A stretch of 64,000 nt of DNA, taken from Apostichopus japonicus. Taxonomy: Eukaryota; Echinodermata; Holothuroidea; Aspidochirotida; Stichopodidae. Below are positions 29,001-41,000 of this stretch, in pieces. Made by a program: the position numbers and the translations under genes. The stretch spans positions 10,923,501 through 10,987,500 of the forward strand of contig NC_092575.1 in assembly GCF_037975245.1 (NCBI RefSeq), written 5' to 3'. Below the pieces are notes generated by a model. The model worked only from the letters and a program-made list of their open reading frames with translations. It had not been told where the DNA came from and made no database searches. Within the stretch, counting starts at the first letter, position 1, and each line of letters starts with the position of its first letter.

Positions 29001-32000
29001 ATGATCTACGTTTTGGATTTATTAAACAGTCTGGAATGACTCCGCAGAGAGGCCATATCAAGCAAACAAAAGTTTTTTGATACAGTACTGTATGTCCATG
29101 ATTGTCCATCACAGTATATATTGCAATGGTTGGAAAACACAAACTGACCTTCCCTTTCACATTGTGAGCCATCAAATCCACTCGGACATAAACAGACAAA
29201 GTTTTGTCCACCGTTGGTTTCAACACAAGTCCCTCCATTGCCACAGGGTGATGAGTCACAAGGAAGTACTGCAATAACGACCAAGAAATATCAAAGTTTA
29301 GCGTAAACAGACACAAAATTGTCCTAATAATATTCATTTACTTTGTTACTGAAAATCTGTAAAAAAAAATGACATCAGATATATGATCTACGTTTTGGAT
29401 TTATTAAACAGTCTGGAATGAGTCCGCAGAGAGGCCATATCAAGCAAACAAAAGTTTTTGTATACTTTATATGTAACTGTGGTAAAGCATTTGAATAATT
29501 CCATGAAATTCACTGACAAATCTTCAATCAAACTTACAGTAGTTGTCATTATGTTTTGCATATCTACTGGATAAATTTGGACGTTGATACAGTAACAGAG
29601 GCCAGCATGATTCCGAGTATGACAAATTACTTTTTGGTCTACCAATTATTTACAAGAGTCAATTAAACAAAATAAAGTTTCTTTTAAATCCTACCAAATT
29701 GTTCAACCACTATGTAATTAAAAGCAAAATGACCACCGTACCTGCCAAGTAATTCCATATTGTTTTTTTTTTTTTCTTTTAGATCTCTCATCCTTGGGCA
29801 ACTTTTATGTGTATTACTAATAGAGCCTTTTTTTTCATTCAGGATATAATAAAACAGGCATATTGCAGGGTGGGGCAGGCTACTGAAAACTTAAATAAAC
29901 ACATTTGACAAATGTAAAACTGTACTAATAACTAGAAAGAAATTTAATTCAAAATTACACATATATTTGCTGCACTGACACCTTGAATAATATCATACAT
30001 CAGTAATTTAATTTCAGGAAAAATTTGTGCATAACCTTACTTTGATTAAGTTTTTCTAGAAATAGAAGTACTGCAATTTTTCATAACTCTGTGACCAAAG
30101 AGTATTAACATAATCAGAAGACCTGAACAAGCGTGCATGAGGTTTTAATAAACTTAATTGAAAAAAGACTGAGTCCTTCAAGATCCCTTGACAAAGATTC
30201 CTGAACACTATTTTATGTCAGTCTCAAGCTGAAAGATAAATATGTTGGTCAAATAAAAATTGTTGGAACAGACCGTAATTAAATCTTGACAGTGTTGTGG
30301 TGTCAGTTATGAGATGAGACTTTGACGGATTTCAGCGAAGCGATTTCTCTACATTAGATGGGTTTTTAGTGAAAGGTTGAATTTTGCAGCCAATTACCAA
30401 TTGCACGGGCTGTAATTACTCAAATTAGGCTAGAGATTACAGTACACTTTAAAGGGATTAACAAGAGCATACATTAATTACATTTTAATTAATGATTACA
30501 GTTAATCACCATTTATCAGATATTTGATCACCATATCAAAACAGACACAGTGTATTAACATATGTGTGAAAGTTCAAAAGGTCCCATGAAATTTATGCAT
30601 AAAATACAATGTTGTTATGCAGTCAATTGGACAGTGAAATGTTTATGAGTGTGTCAACTCACCTTGTTAATTTTTATTTAAGAAACTAATTAGTTTACTT
30701 TTGCTTTTTTTTTCCACTGTTGTACAGTATATACAATAACTTAAACATAGTACAATGCCTATGTAATACTATAAATTAAACATAGTACAATGCCTATGTA
30801 ATACTAGATCACATAAACATTGTACAATGCTAGATGTACTACTATAACTTAAACATAGAACAAAACCCATGTACTACTATATCTTAAACATAGTACAATG
30901 CCTATGTAAAACTATCACATAAACATAGTACAATGCCTATGTACTACTATAACTTAAGCATAGAACAATGCCCATGTACTACTATAACTTAAACATAGTA
31001 CAATGCCTATGTAATACTAGATCACATAAACATTGTACAATGCCCATGTACTACTATAACTTAAACATAGTACAATGCCTATGTAATACTAGATCACATA
31101 AACATTGTACAATGCCTATGTACTACTATAGCTTAAACATAGTACAATGCCTATGTAAAACTATCACATAAACATTGTACAATGCCTATGTACTACTATG
31201 ACTTAAACATAGTACAATGCCTATGTACTACTATAACTTAAGCTTAGAACAATGCCAATGTACTACTATAACTTAAACATTGTACAATGCCTATGTACTA
31301 CTATAACTTAAGCTTAGAACAATGCCAATGTACTACTATAACTTAAACATTGTACAATGCCTATGTACTACTATAACTTAAGCTTAGAACAATGCCAATG
31401 TACTACTATAACTTAAACATTGTACAATGCCTAAGTACTACTCAGGGTTCTGCCGCTGCCGGTCGGCGCCGGTCGGGCCCGACCAGCACGCTGAATTACC
31501 GACCGCCACAATCTGCCTGAGTGACTTTTCCGACCGGCCCTTATTTTCGATAGGAACTCCAAAAAACAGCTCCATAGCCGGAGGGTCGAACGTACAGTAA
31601 CACTGCAGTAATAAACGCTGTTCGAAGGTTCACTGCATGATATCGCGCAGTTGATCGGAGTTATTCACTAGTTTACTGTTTATTTGTACATGAAATTACA
31701 CTCAGATTTTGTATTCACTACTCGATACATGAGAAGCAGCGTTAGTCGCTCAGTGTGTATATCATAACTGTCGTAAATAACTGTTCATCTAAAATTATCA
31801 TCTCAGCCTGAATGATTTATTTAATAGGCACCACCTAACTTTTTTCATTAATTATGAAAAATTCCAGACATGAGATCTCATTTCAAAGCTGTCTACATGT
31901 GGCTCAGAATACTCGGGAAGGGCCATCCGGGGCTTTCCAAAACCCAAAATTTTCTTGTACGCTCCGCGCCAACCGATGGTGGCGCTCCGCTTAGATAGTC

Positions 32001-35000
32001 CTGCCGGCACTCAATCCACCCTTGGCAGAACCCTGACTACTATAACTTAAGCTTAGAACAATGCCAATGTACTACTATAACTTAAACATTGTACAATGCC
32101 TATGTACTTAAACATAGTACAATGGCTATGTACTACTATAAATTAAACATATAGTAAAATGCCTATGTACGGTAGAGTCACTTGTTCTCCATTCTTCTTC
32201 CCTAAAACTTTGTAAATTCTATACATTAAATTCCTGTACTACTTCGGGAGTATTTCAAACTAATTCTTTACTTAACAAGTTAATTTGTTTGCATATACTG
32301 TATTCTTGTGGAAAAAGAAAGAAATGTAATCAAGTGAGATGAAATGAAAGGAAATAAGTTTTTATATGGCACATCATTAACGTTGTTTATTGTAAAAAAA
32401 ATGCACTACCAATAGTGGGGTTGGAGAAAAAATATATACTGTACCTATAAACGCAATGTTGTCTCAGAGAAAACTTATACATGGGGGAGGGGAGAGGGAT
32501 GGATATGCATAGGGAGAGGTGTTGGGGAGGGGGGCGGGGTACAGTAAGGGCAACTGGAGGAAATAATGACCTTAGCAGGGACAAAAAATAGTGCATACCA
32601 TTTGTATAGATTTGGGAACCCATGAGCCAAATTCTCCTTTAAGACTGAAAAGTTACATACTGTATTTTGCAGAACTTTTAAGTAACCACTGTTTAAACTA
32701 GAGCTGTTAAATTGTTGTAAACTTTCCTAAATATTGGAACATTTCTCAATAAAGTACTAGATAGATATATTATTGTTTGTAATATCAGTGCTGTGACTTA
32801 CATTACAGTATGTTAGCATTAAAGAGATATAATGAAATTGGTTTAGTATAGCCAGGAGGCCATAGATTCACACAGCAACAGTATAGCACCTATGACAAGG
32901 AAGCTATAGATGCACACAGCAATCGTATAGAGCCTTCTATGGCAAGGAGGCTATAGATTCGCACAGCAACCGTATAAAACCTTCTATGACAAGGAGGCTT
33001 TAGATTCGCACAGCAACCGTATAAAACCTATGACAAGGAGGCTTTAGATTCACACAGCAACCGTATAACACCTTCTATGGCAAGGAGGCTATAGATGCAC
33101 ACAGCAATCATATAGAGCCTTCAATGACAAGGAAGCTATAGATGCACACAGCAATCGTATAGAGCCTTCTATGGCAAGGAGGCTATAGATTCGCACAGCA
33201 ATCGTATAGAGCCTTCTATGGCAAGGAGGCTATAGATTCGCACAGCAACTGTATAACACCTTCTATGGCAAGGAGGCTATAGATGCACACAGCAATCGTA
33301 TAGAGCCTTCTATGACAAGGAGGCTTTAGATTCACACAGCAACCGTATAACACCTTCTATGATCGACAAGGAGGCTTTAGATTCGCACAGCAACCGTATA
33401 ACACCTTCTATGGCAAGGAGGCTATAGATGCACACAGCAATCATATAGAGCCTTCAATGACAAGGAAGCTATAGATGCACACAGCAATCGTATAGAGCCT
33501 TCTATGGCAAGGAGGCTATAGATTCGCACAGCAATCGTATAGAGCCTTCTATGACAAGGAGGCTTTAGATTCACACAGCAACCGTATAACACCTTCTATG
33601 ATCGACAAGGAGGCTTTAGATTCGCACAGCAACCGTATAACACCTTCTATGGCAAGGAGGCTATAGATGCACACAGCAATCATATAGAGCCTTCAATGAC
33701 AAGGAAGCTATAGATGCACACAGCAATCGTATAGAGCCTTCTATGGCAAGGAGGCTATAGATTCACACAGCAACCGTATAGAGCCTTCTATGGCAAGGAG
33801 GCTATAGATTCACACAGCAACCGTATAACACCTTCTATGGCAAGGAGGCTATAGATGCACACAGCAATCGTATAGAGCCTTCAATGACAAGGAAGCTATA
33901 GATGCACACAGCAATCGTATAGAGCCTTCTATGGCAAGGAGGCTATAGATTCACACAGCAACCGTATAACACCTTCTATGACAAGGAGGCTATAGATTCA
34001 CACAGCAACCATATTGTACCTTCAGAGCACGAAGTGCCCATAGTGCCAGATGGGCACAAACATAAATAGTTGAGCCCATTGTCACGGATGAAGCACGAAC
34101 CATGGTTAGAGCAGGGCTGAGATGCACATGGGTCAAACACTACCAATTTGAGACAAGAGAATGCTGTTTAAGAAACAAGTACTCGATAAAAGCGACCTAC
34201 AGTAGCTACTGTAGACAGAATTATCTCATAGTATAAGAGTCTCAATTATTGGAATGCACGGTACATATTGAAGTATGTTATCTTGAGAAAAACTGCCAAC
34301 ACACTCAATTAAACTTTAACAATCCAAATGTAAATATCATAGTCAACAGACATTCAGACTGAAAGCTGATCAGTAAATTTGGACTTTTCTCTTACAAAGT
34401 TTATAAATATGTCGTTTCCAGAATTTGTTTCAATTACTGCTTACCATTGTGATTTAACATTGCAGTAGCAGTTTTCTAGAGAGTTCAGTTCAGTACTGTT
34501 GCAGTTTTTTTTTATTATCACATTATCACATTTACATTTCCGTGAAAAAAATGTGGTTTCTTTTTTGGATATTATCTTACAAAAACCTGACTTTCAAAAT
34601 GTCAACAACTGGTAGTATAGCTAAAAATCAGAACCAGAGCTAGTCATACAGCTAAATTACGGATCACATAATAAATATAGAATCTGATAATTTTACCTCA
34701 AGTTTGCATGAAAAGCATGCATGGTCCAAAACTTGGATCTTCTCCGACTTTAAAAGTTCTGATACTGTACCTCACCCTGATTAAAATCCCCTACAGTATG
34801 CCTTATTACTGAATTTTGCCAAGTACTGATTATGCCCTTGATGTATACCTCTGATAAATCCCCAGAAGTAACTCGTTCTGATTACTTCACAACACCGCTT
34901 CTTCATAATCCCTCATTATCTGATACTCTCCTATAGTTTTTAGGATTATTCCTCAGTACCTCGCTCTGGTTATTTCCTAGTAAATCTTGATTATTTTTCA

Positions 35001-38000
35001 ATACCGCACCTGACTATTGCCCCCTCCCCCACCCCCTAATTATTCTGTACCTCTCTGATTCCTCCAAACCTTACCCAACCCATTTTCTGGTTCTGTATGA
35101 TTACCTTCAAGGACACAATTTGGTTGAGTGTCGGCTCCTACGGGACAGATACAGATGAAACTTGCTTCGTGCAGATAACATGTCCCTCCGTTCAAGCAAG
35201 GGCTAGGGCTGCAAGCTGATGCCTCTACTGAGGGTGCAACATCACGGATAATCTTTACATTGTTACTGTTAATATATAGCAATAGGTGATAAAGTCTTAA
35301 AGTTTAATTGAATTCTCCCCCAAAGGTTCCAAAATACTTCTCTGGTGTAGGAGTCATCTGTTTTGATTACATACAGCTCAATGTCAAATACTTCTTAACT
35401 TGACAAACTGTTACAACGATCAATGAGCTTCTTCTGGTAGCCAAAGCCGTCAGTTCTCCAACAAGTGGAAAACTAATTATATCACAAAATTGTAAACAGA
35501 ATGCAGTGTAAAACAATTAATTGTAGAAGCAAATCTCTATTGGCTAAGTTTGGCAGTCCATGTGTCAGCACACTTTGGGAGAATCTTGAAGCAATTTCTG
35601 AGAAAGAAATCCTTCATATACATTACGTAGGGATTACACCATGCATTCATACGACTTCAGCTTTTACAGTAGCACCACAATGTAAGAATCAGACTTCACT
35701 GTATAGCAAGTTTGAGTCCATTTCTCTAGCAGCAAGTTTGAAATACACAACACAAAAGGATTCCAACCCACTTAGCACTTCCTACAGTTGTACAGTACCT
35801 TCCCTTCACTGCACCACGAGGTCAATTGCTTTCTTCAGCTAGAATAAATCTCGTCTGAACACAAACAATGACAAACAAATATTTCCAGTTTGAGTCAGTG
35901 ACTGGTGTTAACCACGACGTTACAGTAATAGAACAAAAGAACATAGCCACGTACGTCAAACTACCAAGAAATGAATACCACTGTGATGACGCTTCATGGT
36001 ACTTCACTGTCAACGTTTTCAGAATGAAACTGATATAAAATATTCTCTGTTTTAAAACTGCCACTGGCAGGTACAGTAAACTGTTATTGCACAAGATAGT
36101 GCATGGTCAAAGCCTTGGATCAATATATACATTCAAACATGGATCAAAACTTACTTCCTCCATATGTGCATGTTGAAAGAGTCACACACTAGACAGGAGG
36201 CTGCCATTTTCCTCCATGTCCTATTAACAATGATGTACCGTAGTTTAAATGAAGAACCATACAAGTACCAGCAATCGAACCAAAATCATTAATCCCGGAC
36301 AGTTTACTTAAAGGGATCGTGGGTCCCAGTAACTGAACGTGCAACAGCTGCAGCACTGCGAGCTGGTACTCCTATCTGCATGCCCCAAGTGTAGCCAATA
36401 TGGCTTCAAATCAACATATTAATCCCATAGCATCCAGTACTGTATAGTCAGGTGAGCAGACCATGTCTTTTGAATATAATGGTCAGATTTTGGACTTGGC
36501 ATCTCTGGATTTGCAGTATTGGACCCAGAATAGCTTTGGAATGGGTCAAAGGTTATCAGGTCGCTCTAGACACAGTAGAGAGTGGTTGCAGTTGTTGTGA
36601 GGAGACGGGTGAGTGAGGAGCTAAGTCAATTCTAGTGAACCCCAATTCTGGTTACAGCATGTGGATTTGACATCACATATATCTGTCTGTATATTTGATA
36701 CGATTATATGTACATACTCTACTGCTTCTGTTAGGAGTGTCAAAGGCCTCACAATATACTGTATGTCAACATAAATTATCACTCGCAAGATATATAAATA
36801 TTCATTAATACCTGGTACTTGTCCCACAGGATAAGAAATCTGGTCATTTGTCAACATCACCCAGTACGTTGAAAAGTTAATGGCAACAGTTGCACTGTAA
36901 AACAAAGAAAAGAGAGAGACTGAAAATCAGACGACAATAATGCAAACACATCTCGTTCGTTATAACCGCTTGTTCACTGTAAATAACCCTTTACATACTG
37001 AACAAGGAATAGTTAAACAGTGCAGATTTGGTCATTGACAGGGCCAAAACTATACACTCATTTGAGCTCATATACAGTAGTTAAACAAATTGTTCCAGCT
37101 GCACACTGACATTATAACACTACAATCTCTTAAATCGCAGAATGAGGTCAAGCAGTACTTAAATAAGCATTCAGTTTAGAGTACAAGAGCATCGAAAGTT
37201 TGACATGAAGCCAACGCTTTATCACTCATTAATTAGATTCCAATGCAGATCTTTTCTGAATATTAAACAGCATACTAACAGATTGTCCTTACAGTGAAAT
37301 CATTGCAAGTTATTAGAAAACTGCAACATTCACAAAACGTTTGCAAATTTTAAAACAAAATAAGAACCCTTCTATCACAGAAAATATATTAAAGGATTGT
37401 ACAAAGTTCCAGCAACAGTGGCAATGGGAAATCATAAACTAGAAAAGCTGACAGCATGCAGCTGTCATACTACAGAACACTCAAATACCCTGTGTTTCTT
37501 CCCTGGCAATGGAAACAGTTAAATTGTTTACATGCAGACAGCGATATCTTAACTATCGTCAATGCAAAAAGGAGATAAAACGTTTTCTCACAAGAACTGA
37601 ACACCCCCAGTGAGGTCTGATGGTGCTCTCCATAGTAAGAAGACCCTCGTGTCCGAATTAACCCTCTGGTGAGTAACGGTATCATCTGTGTTGGAGCAGC
37701 TCCGAAGTTGGTAATCCGCAGTTTGATCTGTGCTGATCACCCATGAGCCCACAGGGATGTTGGTTCCTACTCTTCTTGCTTGGACAAGGATACCTCCAAT
37801 AGTTCTGGTGGGGTCAGTAGTTTGGATGACGACTGAAATAGGTGAAAACGATTTCATGTGTGGTCGACGTGTAATAATGAAAGATGTAGCCGAACTTTCA
37901 CAATGCAGTACATAATCATTCTATCACAGCCAATGACAATGTACTGTACCCACCCCCCCCCTCCCCCCTCACATCAGATATACCCTTTTATGCCTTTATC

Positions 38001-41000
38001 ACTATAGGCTCAATGCCCCTTTTATGAATTGTTCTGTGCCTCTCCCTCCACCAACACATGAATTCTACTTACACAAGACCATGTATGTAGTACAATGTGT
38101 CTATCAAATCATCGGGATCAAACTTCACATGAAGCTGTCATAAAGGTGTGATCTAATGGTGGTGTTATAAAAACGTTGTAACATTCATCAAATGATTCTT
38201 CCTTTCATCAGTATGTAAGGCTGATCATCACCACCTTTATTCAACCACTGCTGACCCCCACACTTGCATCGACAGCACTCTCACCCAGGGTTTGGGCAAA
38301 GATTCTCATCATTACAATATACCACAGCTGTAGCATGTAACTAAGTGTGGAGCATATGATTTGGTCAAATGGAAAGGCAATGGAATTGCGATCTAACGAT
38401 TACAGGTTCGACAGCTGGCCAGATCACTCCACTGTGTTCTTGGGCAAGGCTCTTATTCTTAAGTCATCTCTGACCATGGTGTATAAATAGTGGGGGAGGG
38501 GAAACATAACAGCCACCTTTAAAATATAAATACGTGCGTTGATTTGTACAGATTTCTTCTTCCATTGTTAGGCTACGTGTTGCTAACTATCCAAACCCGA
38601 CGTAATTTCAGCTAGGCGTACAGTGTAGGCTACAAGCCTATTTACATATACTAGAACTTAGAAGTGTTACTTTCACTCGTATAGGCCTAAGTCCAGGCTT
38701 AAGTGGCTCTTCCAAATGAGAACTTAACGTGCGTAGAAATACTTGTGTAGTTTACGCTGAAATAGGAACTAGCAAATCCTGCGCTATATGCTAAGCACAG
38801 TCCAAAACTAACATCTCTAGTTGGTCTTACAAACTTACAAGTTTAGGTGTGATTATTTTGTAACAATTAAGTAGGCTGCGCTTCGATACCGATCTACGTC
38901 GAAGTTTCATGAGATGCACATTAGCCACTCTGTTTGTACCCGGCGTTCGCACGGTAGCTATATAGTTTACCTGGGGAAATTCCCATTCAGTCTGCTTTTC
39001 GACAATCTTCGAAAATGCGCTTCCTAAAAAGAGCAGTGCGCATGAGCTGAAGGAACCACAACTGGCCATGGGGTGATCAAATTATTTATAGTATAGCCTA
39101 AACATTTTTACTTGATGTTAAGTCAAGTATCATTGTGGCAATATACAGAGACAATATTTAACGGTATGTAACTGGTATAGCCGTTGGTAACTGTGTATCT
39201 GCTCAGCTAGGTAAAAAGGCGGAGAGACCATAGGAAAAGTTATTTGACTATGAGAGAAGAACAGCACTATATAAGCATCCTGGTAGAATTGCATACAATT
39301 CTTACATTGCGTTTTCGAGTTACTCATTCTTGATTCAATTGTAACATAACTTTAAGGAAAAATTGAAAGAACATTTTTAAACATAAAACATCCGGGTTCA
39401 TCGTATTTCGTTATAGCACGTATGACATCACACATATGTTTCCTTTAAGTTCACTGATGTGGTAAAAAGCATGTCGATTTCAAATGATCTCGCAAACGAT
39501 GAAAGCATTGATTGCAAATTTCACCAGGATGCTGAGAATAAATTATTCTTTTCATTATATAGTCAAACACATATTTTCCTCTGGACTGTCCTTTTAATGC
39601 TTGCATGTTCCTAGATTTCCTTCAGTGGGGAGGGAAATGATAAGCTGCTATTACATGCAATTTACACCCCAAGTTGAGACAAAACTGACAATCAAGTATA
39701 ATTAGCATCTCGGATGAAAGTAATACTTATCAGCATAACACCCATTCCCCCTCTCTCTCTTCGGCCTCTCATACATTCCGTGCTGCACAGTCGATCTATA
39801 CCAGCCCCTCTCTAACTTAAAATGCTCCCACGGATAGTACAATGGACTAATTCTACGCTATAGTAGATCCTAGTATATCCTAGGCTATAGTTACAATGCA
39901 CACGAATCACACAGAGATTGCAGCAAACTACTGTAATTATAGTTTTGTAAATCACAATAAAATCTGCATCGTGCTCATAAATCGGTAGCGTGTGCTACCA
40001 GGATTACAGTAAGAACTGAAAAATCGCGACAACCTTCTAACCACATTTGACGCATTTTTTGGGATTACACAGATCCTCAGTTCTTATAATATTATCCTAA
40101 TAGCACATGTTACCGATTTATCAGCACGTACGATCCAGTTTTTTACTGTGATACAAAACTTTAAGATTTACATTAGTTACTGTGTACTCTGTGGGCAGTG
40201 ACGTAGGGTACAAGAGTAGAAAATTGCGCCCCCCCCCCACTACTCAAACAAAAATAAATTGTGCTCCTACGCCTATGATATTTCCACCTTTCGAAATCTA
40301 CTGCCTTGGAACTGTATACTAAACTACCCGAAATTTCCGTGACATGTAGTCATTTACGGAATAGAATAAAAAAAAAAAGAGAGAAAACGGTCGAAATGGA
40401 CTGTAGAGAAATCACAATCTATAAATTTGCTAATAAAAACAACTACAACCAGTTCAGATTCTTATTGGTATCTGGAAAATATTCATGCCTGACGACATAC
40501 ATCAATTTCGTCATGTTTTTGTAAAAAGTGCTTATTTTTTTTACTCTCATTCTCCCATTTCAGCGCCCCCTAAACCCGGCGCCCGGGGCATGTGCCCTCC
40601 ATTGACACCCCCTAGCTACACCACTGTCTGTGGGTATCGGTTGTGTTATAACTGAAAACTCATTTTTTTTATAAAGATTTTGTACTCAGTGAAATTTTAC
40701 TTGTCCTTGGATTACGCCACAAATTAGTCTCCAAGTGAAGGTATATTTGTTTAAAGCAATTTACTGTAGCTTGTATTCACTTAGTTCCATCAGTCGGCAA
40801 AGCTTGTCTGCTTCATGAGATTTCCGATTAAGAAACCTTGTAATATTTTGCCAGTTCTCAGAGAAGACGTCTTAATTAAATTCTAGGACCTTTTAAGGCC
40901 AATCGCGTAGGACACGAGTTCTCATGTCATTGGGGGGAAGTAGTGAGTTTTCTTTCAAAACACTCCATATCGAATAATTAAGAACAACATTTGGTAAATG

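Larger units (their letters stand above)
28697..29459. repeat. 382-bp tandem duplication carrying an EGF exon
   Basis: Unit 1 is 28697-29078 and unit 2 is 29079-29459 (last base or two lost). Only about five base differences are visible, including two inside the exon. Each unit holds one complete EGF exon with both splice sites. Confidence 0.93.

Noticed and set aside
30968-31171. Open frame with a repeated peptide ([15 protein letters not shown])
   Set aside because: It is the 35-bp minisatellite read in one frame, with no start context or splice support.
32851-34017. CRISPR-like appearance of regular repeats
   Set aside because: Units are contiguous variants of one sequence without unique spacers, in an animal intron.
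38400-38430. A functional tRNA gene at the B-box match
   Set aside because: No cloverleaf could be drawn; the flanks fit a SINE better.
38827-39069. Minus-strand frame starting [19 protein letters not shown] with a CAG|GTAAAC donor, as an alternative first exon of the Reeler-EGF gene
   Set aside because: It would leave phase 0, whereas Reeler exon 2 needs phase 1, and it lacks the Reeler start already present in exon 1.
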